Source: Pacificimonas pallii | Lineage (GTDB): Bacteria; Pseudomonadota; Alphaproteobacteria; Sphingomonadales; Sphingomonadaceae | Assembly (NCBI RefSeq): GCF_019204005.1 | Contig: NZ_JAGSPA010000003.1 | Location: 248,001 to 312,000, forward strand | Length of the DNA: 64,000 nucleotides | Reading direction: 5' to 3' | Shown here: positions 1 through 9,051 of the stretch, piece by piece | Layout of the letters: each line of letters begins with the position of its first letter | Position numbering within the stretch: position 1 is the stretch's first letter | Notes under the pieces: model-generated | Seen by the model: the letters and a program-made list of their open reading frames with translations, nothing else | Database searches by the model: none | What the model was told of the DNA's origin: nothing | Program-made: the position numbers and the translations under genes

Positions 1-353
1 CCCCGAAACCCGTCCTGCGCGCTGAAGAGCTCATGGAAGCGCAGACGCTTCTCACGCACATGCCGCTCTCCGAGGACGTGCTGGATGCGATCCTGACCAC
101 GGTGCGCGGCCTGCGTCCGGCGGCGGGGAATGATGTCCCGCTCAGCTGGGGGCCAGGCCCGCGCGCCGGACAGGCCCTGATCCTCGCCGCCCGGGCCCGC
201 GCCTTTCTGCACGGGCGCAGCGCGCCTTTGCTGGAGGATGTACACGCGCTTCTTGCGCCCGTGCTGCGCCACCGCATGGCGCTCGATTATGCCGCCCGCG
301 CCGATGGCAGGACGATCGAGGCCGTCATCGCGGACGCCGCCGCCAGACTATAA
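1..353 (+). CDS. MoxR family AAA+ ATPase, C-terminal part
   Basis: Only the last ~117 codons are in the window; the frame is open from base 3, so the gene begins upstream. The visible part is the small helical lid domain of a MoxR ATPase, with the typical ending in which a helix rich in Ala/Arg (LILAARARAFLHGRSA) precedes a 'VLRHRMALDY' segment. MoxR proteins act as chaperone-like ATPases, usually on a von Willebrand partner. The DUF58 and BatA-like genes that follow at once are the standard partners of this family, so the four genes very probably form one operon. The Walker motifs lie outside the window and cannot be checked. Confidence 0.85.
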   Translation, partial: PKPVLRAEELMEAQTLLTHMPLSEDVLDAILTTVRGLRPAAGNDVPLSWGPGPRAGQALILAARARAFLHGRSAPLLEDVHALLAPVLRHRMALDYAARADGRTIEAVIADAAARL

Positions 354-378
354 GGGGCCGCGCCGTGAGTGTTTCCGC

Positions 379-1218
379 ATGACCGCCCTTCTGACCGAAG
401 CGGAAAGACTGGCGGCGGCCCTTGGCCCGCTCAGCCTGTCGCATGTCCATCGCCGCATCATGGCCGAGGGCGGGCAGCACCCTCGCCGCCGCGCCGGGTC
501 CGGTACGGAATTCTGGCAATATCGGCCGCTTGCCCCCGGTGAAGCGCGCGGCCGCGTCGACTGGCGCCGTTCCGCCCGCAGTGACGATCTGTTCGTGCGC
601 GAACGGGAGCGTGAAGAGCCTGGGCGCCTGCTGCTGTTCGCCGATGGCTCAGGCTCCATGCGCTTCCGCTCATCGGAGGCCCTGGCAGAAAAGGGAGAGG
701 CCGCGACACTGCTCCTCACCGCCCTTGCCATGGCCGCGCGTCAAGGGGATGAGCATGTTCGGGTCGCGGGCCGCCCGGACGCCCGCGCCCTGCCCGATCT
801 CCATGCCGCCCTTCTGACCTCGGTGTTCTCGGTGCCCGAAACCGGGGCCTTGCGCGCGGGCGACACGATAATCTGGGCCAGCGATTTTCTGGATAGCGAC
901 GACCTGGCGACAGTAACGGCGCTCGCACGGCGCGGCGTTACCGGTGTCATGCTGCATATCGCCGACCCGGTGGAGGCGGATTTTCCCTTTTCCGGCCATG
1001 TCCGCTTCACGCGGGCCGAAATTGGCGATCCGGAAGCGGATATCGGCCGCGCCGAGGCGCTTTCCGATACCTATGCGAAGGCCTGGCAGGAGCATCAGGA
1101 CCGCCTCGGGACAATGGCTGCCGATAATGGCTGGGCCCTCATCCGTCACCGGACCGATGCGGACCCCGCCGTGACGCTATCCGCGATTGCGCGCCATCTG
1201 ATGAGCGAGGCGGGCTGA
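379..1218 (+). CDS. DUF58 domain protein (MoxR partner)
   Basis: 279 residues from the ATG at 379; the frame is open further upstream but that stretch overlaps the MoxR gene. The signature 'YRPLAPGEARGRVDWRRSAR', the aspartate/arginine-rich stretch after it and 'LLLFADGSGSMRF' (a MIDAS-like DxSxS of the VWA-type fold) identify DUF58. These proteins are encoded next to MoxR ATPases and are thought to act with them in assembling or activating envelope proteins; the exact substrate is unknown. It begins 25 nt after the MoxR stop and its TGA overlaps the next ATG by one base, indicating translational coupling. Confidence 0.88.
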   Translation: MTALLTEAERLAAALGPLSLSHVHRRIMAEGGQHPRRRAGSGTEFWQYRPLAPGEARGRVDWRRSARSDDLFVREREREEPGRLLLFADGSGSMRFRSSEALAEKGEAATLLLTALAMAARQGDEHVRVAGRPDARALPDLHAALLTSVFSVPETGALRAGDTIIWASDFLDSDDLATVTALARRGVTGVMLHIADPVEADFPFSGHVRFTRAEIGDPEADIGRAEALSDTYAKAWQEHQDRLGTMAADNGWALIRHRTDADPAVTLSAIARHLMSEAG

Positions 1219-3776
1219 TGGGCGGTTTCAGTTTCGCCGCGCCGCTGCTGCTTGCGGGGCTGATCGCCCTGCCGCTCATCTGGTTCCTGCTCAGGCAATC
1301 CCCGCCGCCCCCCCGGGCTGTGCGGCTGCCGACCCTGAAACTGATCGCTGCGGCGGAAATTCCGCCGCCGCAGGCCGCGCGCCCACCATGGTGGCTGCTG
1401 TTCCTGCGCCTCTTTCTCATTGCCCTCATCATTGGCGCCCTTGCCGGACCACGCTGGCAGCAGCCTCTGACAGGGCCGCAGCCGACACGCCTCACGATCA
1501 TCATCGACAATGGCTGGGCCGCGACGCGCTGGCCCGAAATGATGGCTGCGGCAAAGGACCGGGTCGAGGCGCTGACGGCTGCGGGCACCCGTTTCGCCAT
1601 CCTGACGACGGCAGCGCGGCGCGCCGACGATCCACAGGCCGCACGCTTCGTCGATGCGGATACGGCGCTCAGCATGTTGGGCGGGCTGAAACCGCAGCCA
1701 TGGAATGTCGATCGTGCCAAAGCCGCGGAGGCGGTCGCGACAGGCAGCGACGTTCTCTGGCTCAGCGATGGCGTCGAAAGCGCCGGGGCGGCGACGCTCA
1801 GAGCCAAGATAGGCAATGCCGAGATCATGACCTTCCCGGCGCGGGAGCCGGTGTTTCGCGCCGGTGGCCGCACGATTGCGGGCTATGCCGCCACGCTCGC
1901 CCGGCCTGCGGATGGCCCCGAGGAAAGGCGCGTTGAGATCCTGGCGAGCGGCGGCGAGGTTCTTGCCAGTGACACGGCGCTGTTCGGCGGGCGAGCCACC
2001 GTTGTCCGCATCGCTGTGCCCGCGGCACGGCGCGGCGCGATCGATCGCGTACGCGCAGGGTCCGGACCGGCATCGCTGATGCTGGTCGATGGCAGCGGCG
2101 GGCGCCCCCGCATTGCCCTGGTCGATAGCGGCGGCGATGCCCCTCCGCTCGAGTCCGGTGAATTTTACATAAGGCGCGCGCTGGAACCGCATGCCGAGCT
2201 TTCCATGCTCAGCCTCGTGGACGCGGCGGCAAGCGACGCGAATCTCTTCCTCCTGCCTGATGTGGCGGCAACGGCGGAGGCGGCGGCCGCACTGCTCGAA
2301 CGGGTTCGGGACGGCGCTGTCGCGATCAGTTTCGCAGGCCCCCGGCTTGCGGAAAATGGCTCCGCCCTGTCACCCGTCGACCTGCGCAGGGGCGCGCGTG
2401 CGTTTGGCGGGGTGATGTCATGGCAGGAACCGCAGGTCGTTGGCAGCTTCACTGCGGGCACACCGCTAGCGGGACTGCCGCGTCCCGATGATGCGACCGT
2501 CTCGAAACAGCTGCTGGCGCGCAGCAATGACCCCGATGTGCAGCTATGGGCCACACTGACCGACGGCACGCCGCTGGTCAGTGCCCGCCGTCAGGGGGCG
2601 GGTCTCCTCATCCTGATCCATACCAGCGCGGACCCCAGCTGGTCCGACCTGCCGCTGTCGGGCCTGTTCGAAGGGATGCTGGTACGCCTGCTGCCCCTGG
2701 CGGACAATGCCGATGCGCTCGATATATCTGCCGGCGCACCGTGGCGACTGGACCGCGCGCTCACGTTCGAAGGCCGCCTCGCGCCGCCGGACAACCCCGC
2801 CGAGATCGCCGCCGACGCGTGGAGCGATGCGATTGCCGGTCCGGAAACACCGCCTGGCATCTACGCCAGCGGCGACGCCCGCCGCGCGCTGAACCTGACG
2901 ACGCTGACCGGCCCTGCTTTCGCCTTCGCGCCGCTGGCGACGGACGGCCTCAGGCCTGCGGAAACCAGCGCGCCGCCAATAGATCTTGGTCGGTGGCTGT
3001 TGCTGGCGGCGGCGCTGCTGTTCGCCGTGGACGTGATCGTCACGCTTATTCTGCGCGGCGCGATCAGCTTGCCGGCCGCGCGTCTCACATCGCCCGCAGC
3101 CGCGGTCACCATGGCGCTGATATTCGCCTTCCCCCTTGCCGCTCAGGAGGCGGATGGCCGCCTGCAACTCGGCTATATCGGCGGCACCGCACAGGATGCG
3201 GAAATCGCGCGGGGACTACAGGCTCTCAGCAGGGAACTTGGCCGCCGCACCGCCGTCGACCCCGGCATACCCGCGCGGGTCTCACCGGGTGATAAGGGTC
3301 TTGGCCGCTATCCCATCATCTACTGGCCAGCCGTCGCGCGCCAGAGCATGAACCGGGCGGAAGCCGCCAACATACGCGCCTACCTGTCACGCGGCGGCAT
3401 GATCCTGTTCGATTTCGGACAGCCGCTTGGCAATGGCAGCGGCGCGCGGCGCCTGCTGGCACCGCTCGGCCTTCCGTCTTTGCAGGAGGTGACCCGCGAC
3501 CATGTGCTGTTCCGCAGCTATTATCTGATCGATCAGGCGGGCGGCGGCGCGTTGTGGGTAGAGGCGGATACCGAGGGTGACAGTGGCCGCGTCGCCGGCG
3601 TCCTCATCGGCGGCGGCAATTGGCCGGCGTTATGGGCGGGGAGCAGCGCCGTGTCCGCCGTGCGCAGGGAGGCCGCGCTGCGGTTCGGTATCAACGCCGT
3701 CATGTATGCGCTGACCGGCACATATAAGGCGGATCAGGTACATGCCGAGACCCTGCTCGACAGGATCGGGGAATGA
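1218..3776 (+). CDS. BatA-type N-terminus / DUF4159 membrane protein
   Basis: 852 residues. The N-terminus carries the BatA-like double membrane segment (FAAPLLLAGLIALPLIWFLL at about 5-24 and a second one near 55-72), followed by a long VWA-like and Rossmann-like periplasmic region, another membrane segment near 595-615 (WLLLAAALLFAVDVIVTLIL), and a C-terminal DUF4159 domain (about 645-852, with 'YPIIYWPAV' and 'GGMILFDFG'). It overlaps both neighbours by 1-4 nt, so it belongs to the MoxR/DUF58 operon. DUF4159 resembles glutamine-amidotransferase folds but without an evident catalytic Cys; a scaffolding or sensing role in the inner membrane is likely. Function is not established. Confidence 0.85.
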   Translation: MGGFSFAAPLLLAGLIALPLIWFLLRQSPPPPRAVRLPTLKLIAAAEIPPPQAARPPWWLLFLRLFLIALIIGALAGPRWQQPLTGPQPTRLTIIIDNGWAATRWPEMMAAAKDRVEALTAAGTRFAILTTAARRADDPQAARFVDADTALSMLGGLKPQPWNVDRAKAAEAVATGSDVLWLSDGVESAGAATLRAKIGNAEIMTFPAREPVFRAGGRTIAGYAATLARPADGPEERRVEILASGGEVLASDTALFGGRATVVRIAVPAARRGAIDRVRAGSGPASLMLVDGSGGRPRIALVDSGGDAPPLESGEFYIRRALEPHAELSMLSLVDAAASDANLFLLPDVAATAEAAAALLERVRDGAVAISFAGPRLAENGSALSPVDLRRGARAFGGVMSWQEPQVVGSFTAGTPLAGLPRPDDATVSKQLLARSNDPDVQLWATLTDGTPLVSARRQGAGLLILIHTSADPSWSDLPLSGLFEGMLVRLLPLADNADALDISAGAPWRLDRALTFEGRLAPPDNPAEIAADAWSDAIAGPETPPGIYASGDARRALNLTTLTGPAFAFAPLATDGLRPAETSAPPIDLGRWLLLAAALLFAVDVIVTLILRGAISLPAARLTSPAAAVTMALIFAFPLAAQEADGRLQLGYIGGTAQDAEIARGLQALSRELGRRTAVDPGIPARVSPGDKGLGRYPIIYWPAVARQSMNRAEAANIRAYLSRGGMILFDFGQPLGNGSGARRLLAPLGLPSLQEVTRDHVLFRSYYLIDQAGGGALWVEADTEGDSGRVAGVLIGGGNWPALWAGSSAVSAVRREAALRFGINAVMYALTGTYKADQVHAETLLDRIGE

Positions 3777-5773
3777 CGTTCCTACCGTTATTGCCGGTCT
3801 GGGCCCTGGGCCTGATCGCCGCAATCGCCCTGCCCGCCCTCACCCTGATGGCCGCGCGCAGCCCGCGCACGCTATGGCCGCGCCTCGTGATCGCGGTGCT
3901 GTTCGCGATCATCCTGCTCAATCCCGTCAGCCAAAGGGATGTGCGCGAGGCGAGCGACGATATCGCGCTCATTCTGCATGACCGCAGCGATTCCATGACA
4001 ATCGGCGCGCGCAATGCGCAGGCGGAGACCGCCATAGCGCGATTACAGGAAGCCTCTGATGGCGTGGAATGGAGGGTGGTCGCCGTCCCGCAGGATCCGC
4101 AAGAGGCCACCCGGCTGGGAACGGCGCTTGAGGAAGCGCTGTCTGGCATTCCCGCGGGCCGCCTGGGTGCTGCCGTCATCGTCAGTGACGGTGTCAGCGG
4201 CGACGAACCACCACCCGGCATTCTGCCCGCAGGCGTACCGCTGCACATGCTCATCGCCGGTGATCCTGACCTGACCGACCGCCGCCTGATCGTCGAGCGC
4301 GTCCCGCCCTACACCGTCGCTGGCGAGCGCGCGGAGCTCACCATCCGCGTCGACGACCCCGATTCGGCGAATGTCGATATCGATGTCCGCACCACGGACG
4401 GCATGACCCGCCGCCTCAACATCGCCGCGAACGAGCCCGTGCCGCTCCCAATCACCGTCGAGCGGCGGGGGCCTCTGGATATCGCGCTCAGTGTCGCGCC
4501 GGCGCCCGGTGAGGCGTCGCTCGTAAACAACCGCGCTCTTGCGCGCCTCAACGGCGTGACGGACCGCCTGTCGGTGCTGCTGGTATCGGGAACGCCCTAT
4601 CCCGGCGGGCGCGTGTGGCGTGACCTGTTCAAGGCGGACCCGAACGTCGACCTGGTGCACTTCACGATCCTGCGCCTGCCCTCCAGTTTCGACATGACGC
4701 CGCCAGAGGATCTTGCGCTGATCCCGTTTCCGGTGGATGAGCTGTTTCAGGAACGGCTGGACGATTTCGACCTGATCATCTTCGACCGCTTCACGCTGAC
4801 CAGCCTGATGTCGCCCGCCTATTTCGACAATCTGGCCGACCGCGTGCGCGGCGGCAGTGGACTGCTTGTGGTCGCGGGGGCCGAGTTTTCCGGCCGCGAC
4901 AGCGTCGCCTTCACCAGCCTGCGCCAGATCCTGCCCGCCGCGCCCGGCGGCACGGACCTGACGCAGCGCTACCGCCCTGCCCTGACGGACCTGGGGCGGC
5001 GGCATCCGGTCACGCGCACGCTGGGCGAAGGCAGGCCAGGCGCCGAATGGGGTAATTGGGGCATGATTGCCGGCCTGTCGCAGCTGAGCGGAGATACGCT
5101 GATGCAGGAGCCGGAAGGCCGCCCGCTCCTGCTGCTCGACCGCGTCGATGAAGGCCGCGTTGGCCTTATCGCATCCACCGACACATGGTGGTGGGCGCGC
5201 GCGGTGGACGGCGAAGGCCCGCGCGATGAACTGCTGCGCCGCACGGCCCACTGGTTGATGCAGGAACCCGATCTGAACGAGGAACAGCTGCGCGTTTCGG
5301 GCGGAGCAAGAAGCCTGACCATCGACAGCGAAAGCGTCCGCAATATCGGCGACGCGGCCATAACCGGCCCCGATGGCGAGCTATCGACGACACCGCTGGC
5401 ACCCTCTGCCCTTGGCGCGGGCGCCAGCGTCGAGGCCGCCGAGGCGGGTCTCTATCAGGTCGAGGCGGGCGGCATGCGCCGTTTCGCCCTTGTCGGAAAT
5501 ACCGCTGAATTGGCGGAAATACGCCCGCGTGCCGCACCCTTCGCGGCCGCGGCGCAAGCCAGCGGCGGCGGTGTCTGGTGGCTGCGGGAGGGGATACCGG
5601 ATATACGCCGGGTGGACGGCAAGGCGCTTTCAGGCTCCGACTGGGCCGGTGTCGCCCGGCGCGGCGGCGGCGCGCTGATCGCCGTGGAGACGGACCCGGT
5701 CATCCCCCGCTGGACAGCCCTGATGGCACTCATAGCGGCCTTCGCGTTTGCCTGGTGGCGGGAACACCACTAA
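3773..5773 (+). CDS. large membrane protein of the MoxR/DUF4159 operon
   Basis: 666 residues, starting in an ATGA overlap with the previous gene. Two hydrophobic segments stand at the N-terminus (FLPLLPVWALGLIAAIALPA, then LVIAVLFAIILLNPV) and one at the very C-terminus (WTALMALIAAFAFAWW), so the bulk lies in the periplasm. The middle has a VWA-like start ('ALILHDRSDSM', MIDAS-like DxSxS) and later a class I glutamine-amidotransferase-like fold, the arrangement of the fourth gene in alphaproteobacterial MoxR-DUF58-DUF4159 operons. No enzymatic motif is complete. A MoxR-served cell-envelope complex is the best inference. Its last codons lie inside a short tandem hairpin repeat. Confidence 0.75.
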   Translation: MTFLPLLPVWALGLIAAIALPALTLMAARSPRTLWPRLVIAVLFAIILLNPVSQRDVREASDDIALILHDRSDSMTIGARNAQAETAIARLQEASDGVEWRVVAVPQDPQEATRLGTALEEALSGIPAGRLGAAVIVSDGVSGDEPPPGILPAGVPLHMLIAGDPDLTDRRLIVERVPPYTVAGERAELTIRVDDPDSANVDIDVRTTDGMTRRLNIAANEPVPLPITVERRGPLDIALSVAPAPGEASLVNNRALARLNGVTDRLSVLLVSGTPYPGGRVWRDLFKADPNVDLVHFTILRLPSSFDMTPPEDLALIPFPVDELFQERLDDFDLIIFDRFTLTSLMSPAYFDNLADRVRGGSGLLVVAGAEFSGRDSVAFTSLRQILPAAPGGTDLTQRYRPALTDLGRRHPVTRTLGEGRPGAEWGNWGMIAGLSQLSGDTLMQEPEGRPLLLLDRVDEGRVGLIASTDTWWWARAVDGEGPRDELLRRTAHWLMQEPDLNEEQLRVSGGARSLTIDSESVRNIGDAAITGPDGELSTTPLAPSALGAGASVEAAEAGLYQVEAGGMRRFALVGNTAELAEIRPRAAPFAAAAQASGGGVWWLREGIPDIRRVDGKALSGSDWAGVARRGGGALIAVETDPVIPRWTALMALIAAFAFAWWREHH

Positions 5774-5849
5774 AAGTGGACCGGCGGGAACGCCGCTGAA
5801 ATGGTTCGGCGGAGAACGCCGCAAACGTCGTCCGGCAGGACCGCTGCCG
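5753..5849 (+). repeat. four degenerate ~25-bp tandem hairpin units
   Basis: Units begin at about 5756, 5782, 5807 and 5833. Each contains a short GC stem: TGGTG/CACCA (5753-5757 and 5765-5769), CGGCG/CGCCG (5782-5786 and 5791-5795), CGGCG/CGCCG (5807-5811 and 5817-5821) and CGGCAG/CTGCCG (5833-5838 and 5844-5849). The loops resemble each other (GGAA, GAGAA). The first unit overlaps the stop codon of the preceding gene. A transcription-terminating or RNA-stabilising function at the operon end is plausible; no T-tract follows. Confidence 0.6.
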
Positions 5850-5906
5850 AAGCCCCTCCAAAGCCGCTAGGTTGCACTGGCAGTGGCGGCGCGGCACCCT
5901 GCGGCG

Positions 5907-6539
5907 ATGAGACTATATAATATGAAAGCGGCTACAAATCCGCGCCGCGTCCGCATCTTCCTCGCTGAAAAAGGCGTCGAAATCCCGATGGTCGATATCG
6001 ACATCATGAGCGGTGAAAACCGCAGCGACGCCTATCTCGCCATCAACCCGCGCGGCACTCTGCCCGCGCTGGAACTGGACGATGGCACGGTCATCGACGA
6101 ATCGGTCGCCATCTGCCGCTATATCGAGGCGCTGCATCCCGAACCGCCGCTCTTCGGCACCGGCGCGCTGGGACAAGCGCAGGTCGAACAATGGCAGCGC
6201 CGGGTGGAGCTGGACGGCTTTTTCAACGTCGCCGGTATCTTTCGCAATATCGCCCCGCAATTCGCGACCCGCGCCGCGCCGGGCGCCGCGCCGGACACGA
6301 AACAGATTCCCGAATTGGCGGAACGCAGCCGCGCGCTCCTTCCGCGCTTTTTCAGCATTGTCGATGCCCAGCTGGCAGAACATGAATTCATAGCGGGCGA
6401 GACGTACAGCATCGCCGACATCACGCTCTTCTGTACCATCGGTTTCGCCCGTTGGGTGAAGATCGGCATTCCTGACGATTGCCGAAATTTGAACCGCTGG
6501 AACGAGGCGATGCTCACCCGGCCAAGCGCAAAAGCCTGA
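5907..6539 (+). CDS. glutathione S-transferase family protein
   Basis: 210 residues from ATG 5907; an in-frame GTG at 5883 would add eight unconserved residues. The N-terminal thioredoxin-fold domain reads 'MRLYNMKAATNPRRVRIFLA', with the conserved cis-Pro/ES motif in 'RGTLPALELDDGTVIDESVA', followed by an all-alpha C-terminal domain with 'YSIADITLF' (N-capping box). Such enzymes conjugate glutathione to electrophiles or reduce peroxides in the cytoplasm; the substrate is not readable. The TGA overlaps the start of the following SDR gene by one base, so the two are cotranscribed. Confidence 0.88.
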   Translation: MRLYNMKAATNPRRVRIFLAEKGVEIPMVDIDIMSGENRSDAYLAINPRGTLPALELDDGTVIDESVAICRYIEALHPEPPLFGTGALGQAQVEQWQRRVELDGFFNVAGIFRNIAPQFATRAAPGAAPDTKQIPELAERSRALLPRFFSIVDAQLAEHEFIAGETYSIADITLFCTIGFARWVKIGIPDDCRNLNRWNEAMLTRPSAKA

Positions 6540-7399
6540 TGATGAGAATGGACAAACTCGAAGGAAAAGTCGCGTTCGTCACCGGCGCCGCATCCGGGAT
6601 CGGTCTCGGCATTGCCACCGCGCTTGCGCAGGCGGGGGTGAAGGTCATGCTATGCGACATCGAAAAGGACGCGCTCGCCAGGGCCGTCGAAGCTCTGGCC
6701 GCAACCAACGCCGATGTGGACGGCGTTCTTGCCGACGTATCCCTAAAGGCGGAATTGCAGGCGGCGGCCGACAAGACCATCGCGCGTTTTCACAAGGTCA
6801 ATATTCTCGTCAACAATGCAGGTGTCGGCGGCGGCGCGGGCTACGGCGAATGGACCGACGCCAGCTGGGACTGGACCATCGGCGTCAATCTGATGTCCGT
6901 GATCTGGGGTTTCGAGATCTTCGGGCCATTGATTGAGAAGGCCGGCGAAGGCGGACAAATCGTCTCCACCGCTTCGATGGCCGGGCACCTTCCCATCACC
7001 GGCCCCGCTTATGCCGTCACCAAGTTCGGGGTCGTTGCCCTGTCGGAAAATCTGCGCCCGGTGCTGGCGGAAAAGGGCATAGGTGTCTCTGTCCTTTGCC
7101 CCGGCTTCATCCGCACGAACATCATGGAATCGACCCGCAACGTCCCCTCCCGCCTCGCTGGAAATGTCGAAGAACAGGACATGGCGAAAGGTCCGGTAAA
7201 GGCATTCGCCGAAATGGCCCGCAAAGCCATCGAGAACGGCATCGATCCGCTCTACGTGGGAGAACTGGTTCGAGAAGGCATTGAAGGCGACTGGATGTAC
7301 ATCTTCACCGACAATGAGTTCGAACCCGGCGTCGACGCGCGGTACAAGGGCGTCAAGGAAGGCTTCGACATGATCAGGGGGCGTGAACCGGCGCGCTGA
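6539..7399 (+). CDS. short-chain dehydrogenase/reductase (SDR)
   Basis: 286 residues. Classical SDR features: TGAASGIG at 15-22 (cofactor loop), a D at the end of beta-2 (about 40, suggesting NAD), NNAG at 92-95, catalytic S144/S146, Y158 and K162, then 'CPGFIRTNIME'. The start ATG at 6539 overlaps the stop of the GST gene; a second and third in-frame ATG follow at 6542 and 6548. The C-terminal tail is longer than in FabG-type enzymes and resembles SDRs that accept bulky or hydrophobic substrates. Pairing with a GST hints at detoxification or lipid-like substrate turnover, which is inference. Confidence 0.88.
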   Translation: MMRMDKLEGKVAFVTGAASGIGLGIATALAQAGVKVMLCDIEKDALARAVEALAATNADVDGVLADVSLKAELQAAADKTIARFHKVNILVNNAGVGGGAGYGEWTDASWDWTIGVNLMSVIWGFEIFGPLIEKAGEGGQIVSTASMAGHLPITGPAYAVTKFGVVALSENLRPVLAEKGIGVSVLCPGFIRTNIMESTRNVPSRLAGNVEEQDMAKGPVKAFAEMARKAIENGIDPLYVGELVREGIEGDWMYIFTDNEFEPGVDARYKGVKEGFDMIRGREPAR

Positions 7400-7642
7400 T
7401 TGGTTGCAACCAGCTAGTTTGGGATGATCGCATCATTGGTCCGCGCCGGTCACGCGGCGGCACCAGCCGCGTAATTTCGGGATCGATACGCTCTGCGCGA
7501 ACGTCATCGGCAGACATGATAGGGCAACGCTGCCGCCCGTCCCGGCGCGATGCCGCCGCGAGAAGGCCGTCTCCACCATCAGCGCGCCAGATGCTCACCT
7601 GAACGGCAGGCAGCGCGCTCTCGCACGCCGCCAACCCATAGG

Positions 7643-8287
7643 CTAGTTAAGGCGTGCGCCCAGATCGGCGATCGCGCGGTCGGTCAGATCGCCCTGTTCC
7701 TTGTCGCCCGTCTGCTGCCGGATGATCGTCGCGGCAGCGGTCGTCGCGAGCGTTGCGACACGCGCTTTCAGATCCGCTTCGGCGGCGCGTTCCGCTGCGG
7801 CGATCTTGCCTTCTGCGGCCTCCTGACGGCGCACCATCATGGCCGCGGCGTTCGCCTCCGCATCGGCAACAATGCCGGCGGCTTCGGTGCGGGCATTGTT
7901 GAGGATCGCTTCCGCGTCCTTCGCCGACTGCTCGGCGCGGGTCTTTTGTTCGGCCAGCAGAACCTCGGCCTCGGCGCGAAGCGCTTTTGCTTCATCAAGT
8001 TCGGTTCGGATACGCGCACCGCGCCCGTCAAGTGCCTTGGCAATGGCGGCGGGCACCTTCAAATATAACAGGATACCAACGAACAGGAAAAAACTGACAG
8101 CGGCCCAGGCGGTACTGTCGAGGCCCAGGAAATATTCGTGATTATTGCCGGATTCGGCTTCAATCACTTCAGAAGACTGGGCGATTTCCGTACCATCGCC
8201 GACCGCGTCCAGCACGATCTCGTCGGGTCCGGTTGCGTCACTGGCAGTGCTTTGGGGCACGTCAACGGAGCGAACGGCGTCCTGCAT
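7643..8287 (-). CDS. atpF: F0F1 ATP synthase subunit b
   Basis: 214 residues from the ATG at 8287, four nt after the stop of the b' gene and preceded by AAGGA; an upstream in-frame start at 8311 would overlap b'. About 45 acidic, low-complexity residues come first, then one membrane helix (AAVSFFLFVGILLYLKVPAA) and a long Ala/Glu/Arg coiled coil that forms the peripheral stalk. The acidic N-terminal extension is longer than in most b subunits. Last gene of the F0 operon, as usual in alphaproteobacteria. Confidence 0.92.
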   Translation of the reverse strand: MQDAVRSVDVPQSTASDATGPDEIVLDAVGDGTEIAQSSEVIEAESGNNHEYFLGLDSTAWAAVSFFLFVGILLYLKVPAAIAKALDGRGARIRTELDEAKALRAEAEVLLAEQKTRAEQSAKDAEAILNNARTEAAGIVADAEANAAAMMVRRQEAAEGKIAAAERAAEADLKARVATLATTAAATIIRQQTGDKEQGDLTDRAIADLGARLN

Positions 8288-8291
8288 GTCC

Positions 8292-8774
8292 TTAACTCCC
8301 TGCCTGCGCAACGGCGGCGGCGGCGGCGGCCATTGCCGGGCGCGTGCCCGTCAGACGCTCGACCACGTCCTGTGTTGCGTCCACGGCGATCGCGTCCAGC
8401 TTCACCAGAGCGGCATCGCGCTGCTTGGAAAGCTCGGCTTCCGCCGCCGCGATCTTCGCTGCGGCAGCCTCATCGGCCGCCTTCATCTTCGCCTCGTTCG
8501 CCTTTGCCGCGTCGGCCTTGGCACTTTCGATCAGACCCTGCGCATCGGTGCGGGTTTTGGCGATACCGGCCTCATAGGCCTCTCGCCGCGTTTCCGCATC
8601 CAGCCGCGCCTTGTCCGCCGCATCCAGATCGCCGCCAATGGTGGACGCGCGGCGTTCCGCCACGCCCGCCACCTTGGGCAGCATGGCGCGCATCAGCAGG
8701 AACAGAAGTCCAAAGCTGAAGAACAACCATATGATCTGCGGCAGTGCCACACGGGCAAAGTCGAACTGAGGCAT
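8292..8774 (-). CDS. F0F1 ATP synthase subunit b'
   Basis: 160 residues. N-terminal membrane helix (IIWLFFSFGLLFLLMRAMLP) followed by a charged coiled coil, shorter than the downstream b subunit. A b/b' pair forming a heterodimeric peripheral stalk is typical of photosynthetic bacteria and alphaproteobacteria. Position between atpE and b matches the standard order a-c-b'-b. Ends 'AQAGS' only 4 nt before the start of b, so they are probably translationally coupled. Confidence 0.92.
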   Translation of the reverse strand: MPQFDFARVALPQIIWLFFSFGLLFLLMRAMLPKVAGVAERRASTIGGDLDAADKARLDAETRREAYEAGIAKTRTDAQGLIESAKADAAKANEAKMKAADEAAAAKIAAAEAELSKQRDAALVKLDAIAVDATQDVVERLTGTRPAMAAAAAAVAQAGS

Positions 8775-8800
8775 ATCTTACTCCGTAGTCCCGAGCGGGC

Positions 8801-9028
8801 TCAGACCACGAAGAGCAGGATCAGCGCGATGAGGAAGGCGAAGATGCCAAGAGCCTCGGTCACGGCGAAGCCGAACAGCAGGTTGGGACGCTGCGAATCG
8901 GCGGCTGCCGGATTGCGCAGTGCGCCAAGAAGGAAGAGACCGAAGATAAGGCCCACACCGATGGCGGCCATGCCGAGACCCATCGCCGCGAAACCGGCAC
9001 CAAGAAGCTTTGCTGCTACTGCGTCCAT
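8801..9028 (-). CDS. atpE: F0F1 ATP synthase subunit c
   Basis: 75 residues, two membrane helices joined by the polar loop '[13 protein letters not shown]'. The first helix carries the GxGxG-like packing motif ([14 protein letters not shown]) and the second carries the ion-binding carboxylate E58 in '[13 protein letters not shown]'. The residues around E58 are of the proton type rather than the Na+ type. Forms the rotor ring in the inner membrane. RBS GAAAGG precedes the ATG at 9028. Confidence 0.95.
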   Translation of the reverse strand: MDAVAAKLLGAGFAAMGLGMAAIGVGLIFGLFLLGALRNPAAADSQRPNLLFGFAVTEALGIFAFLIALILLFVV

Positions 9029-9051
9029 GATAATATAACCTTTCGAAGGAC

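Noticed and set aside
5753-5849. CRISPR array
   Set aside because: Only four degenerate 25-bp units directly abutting, without spacers or cas genes.
7374-7634. 86-codon minus-strand frame following atpF
   Set aside because: Starts at TTG without a ribosome site and its product resembles nothing I know; it also runs into the SDR gene.
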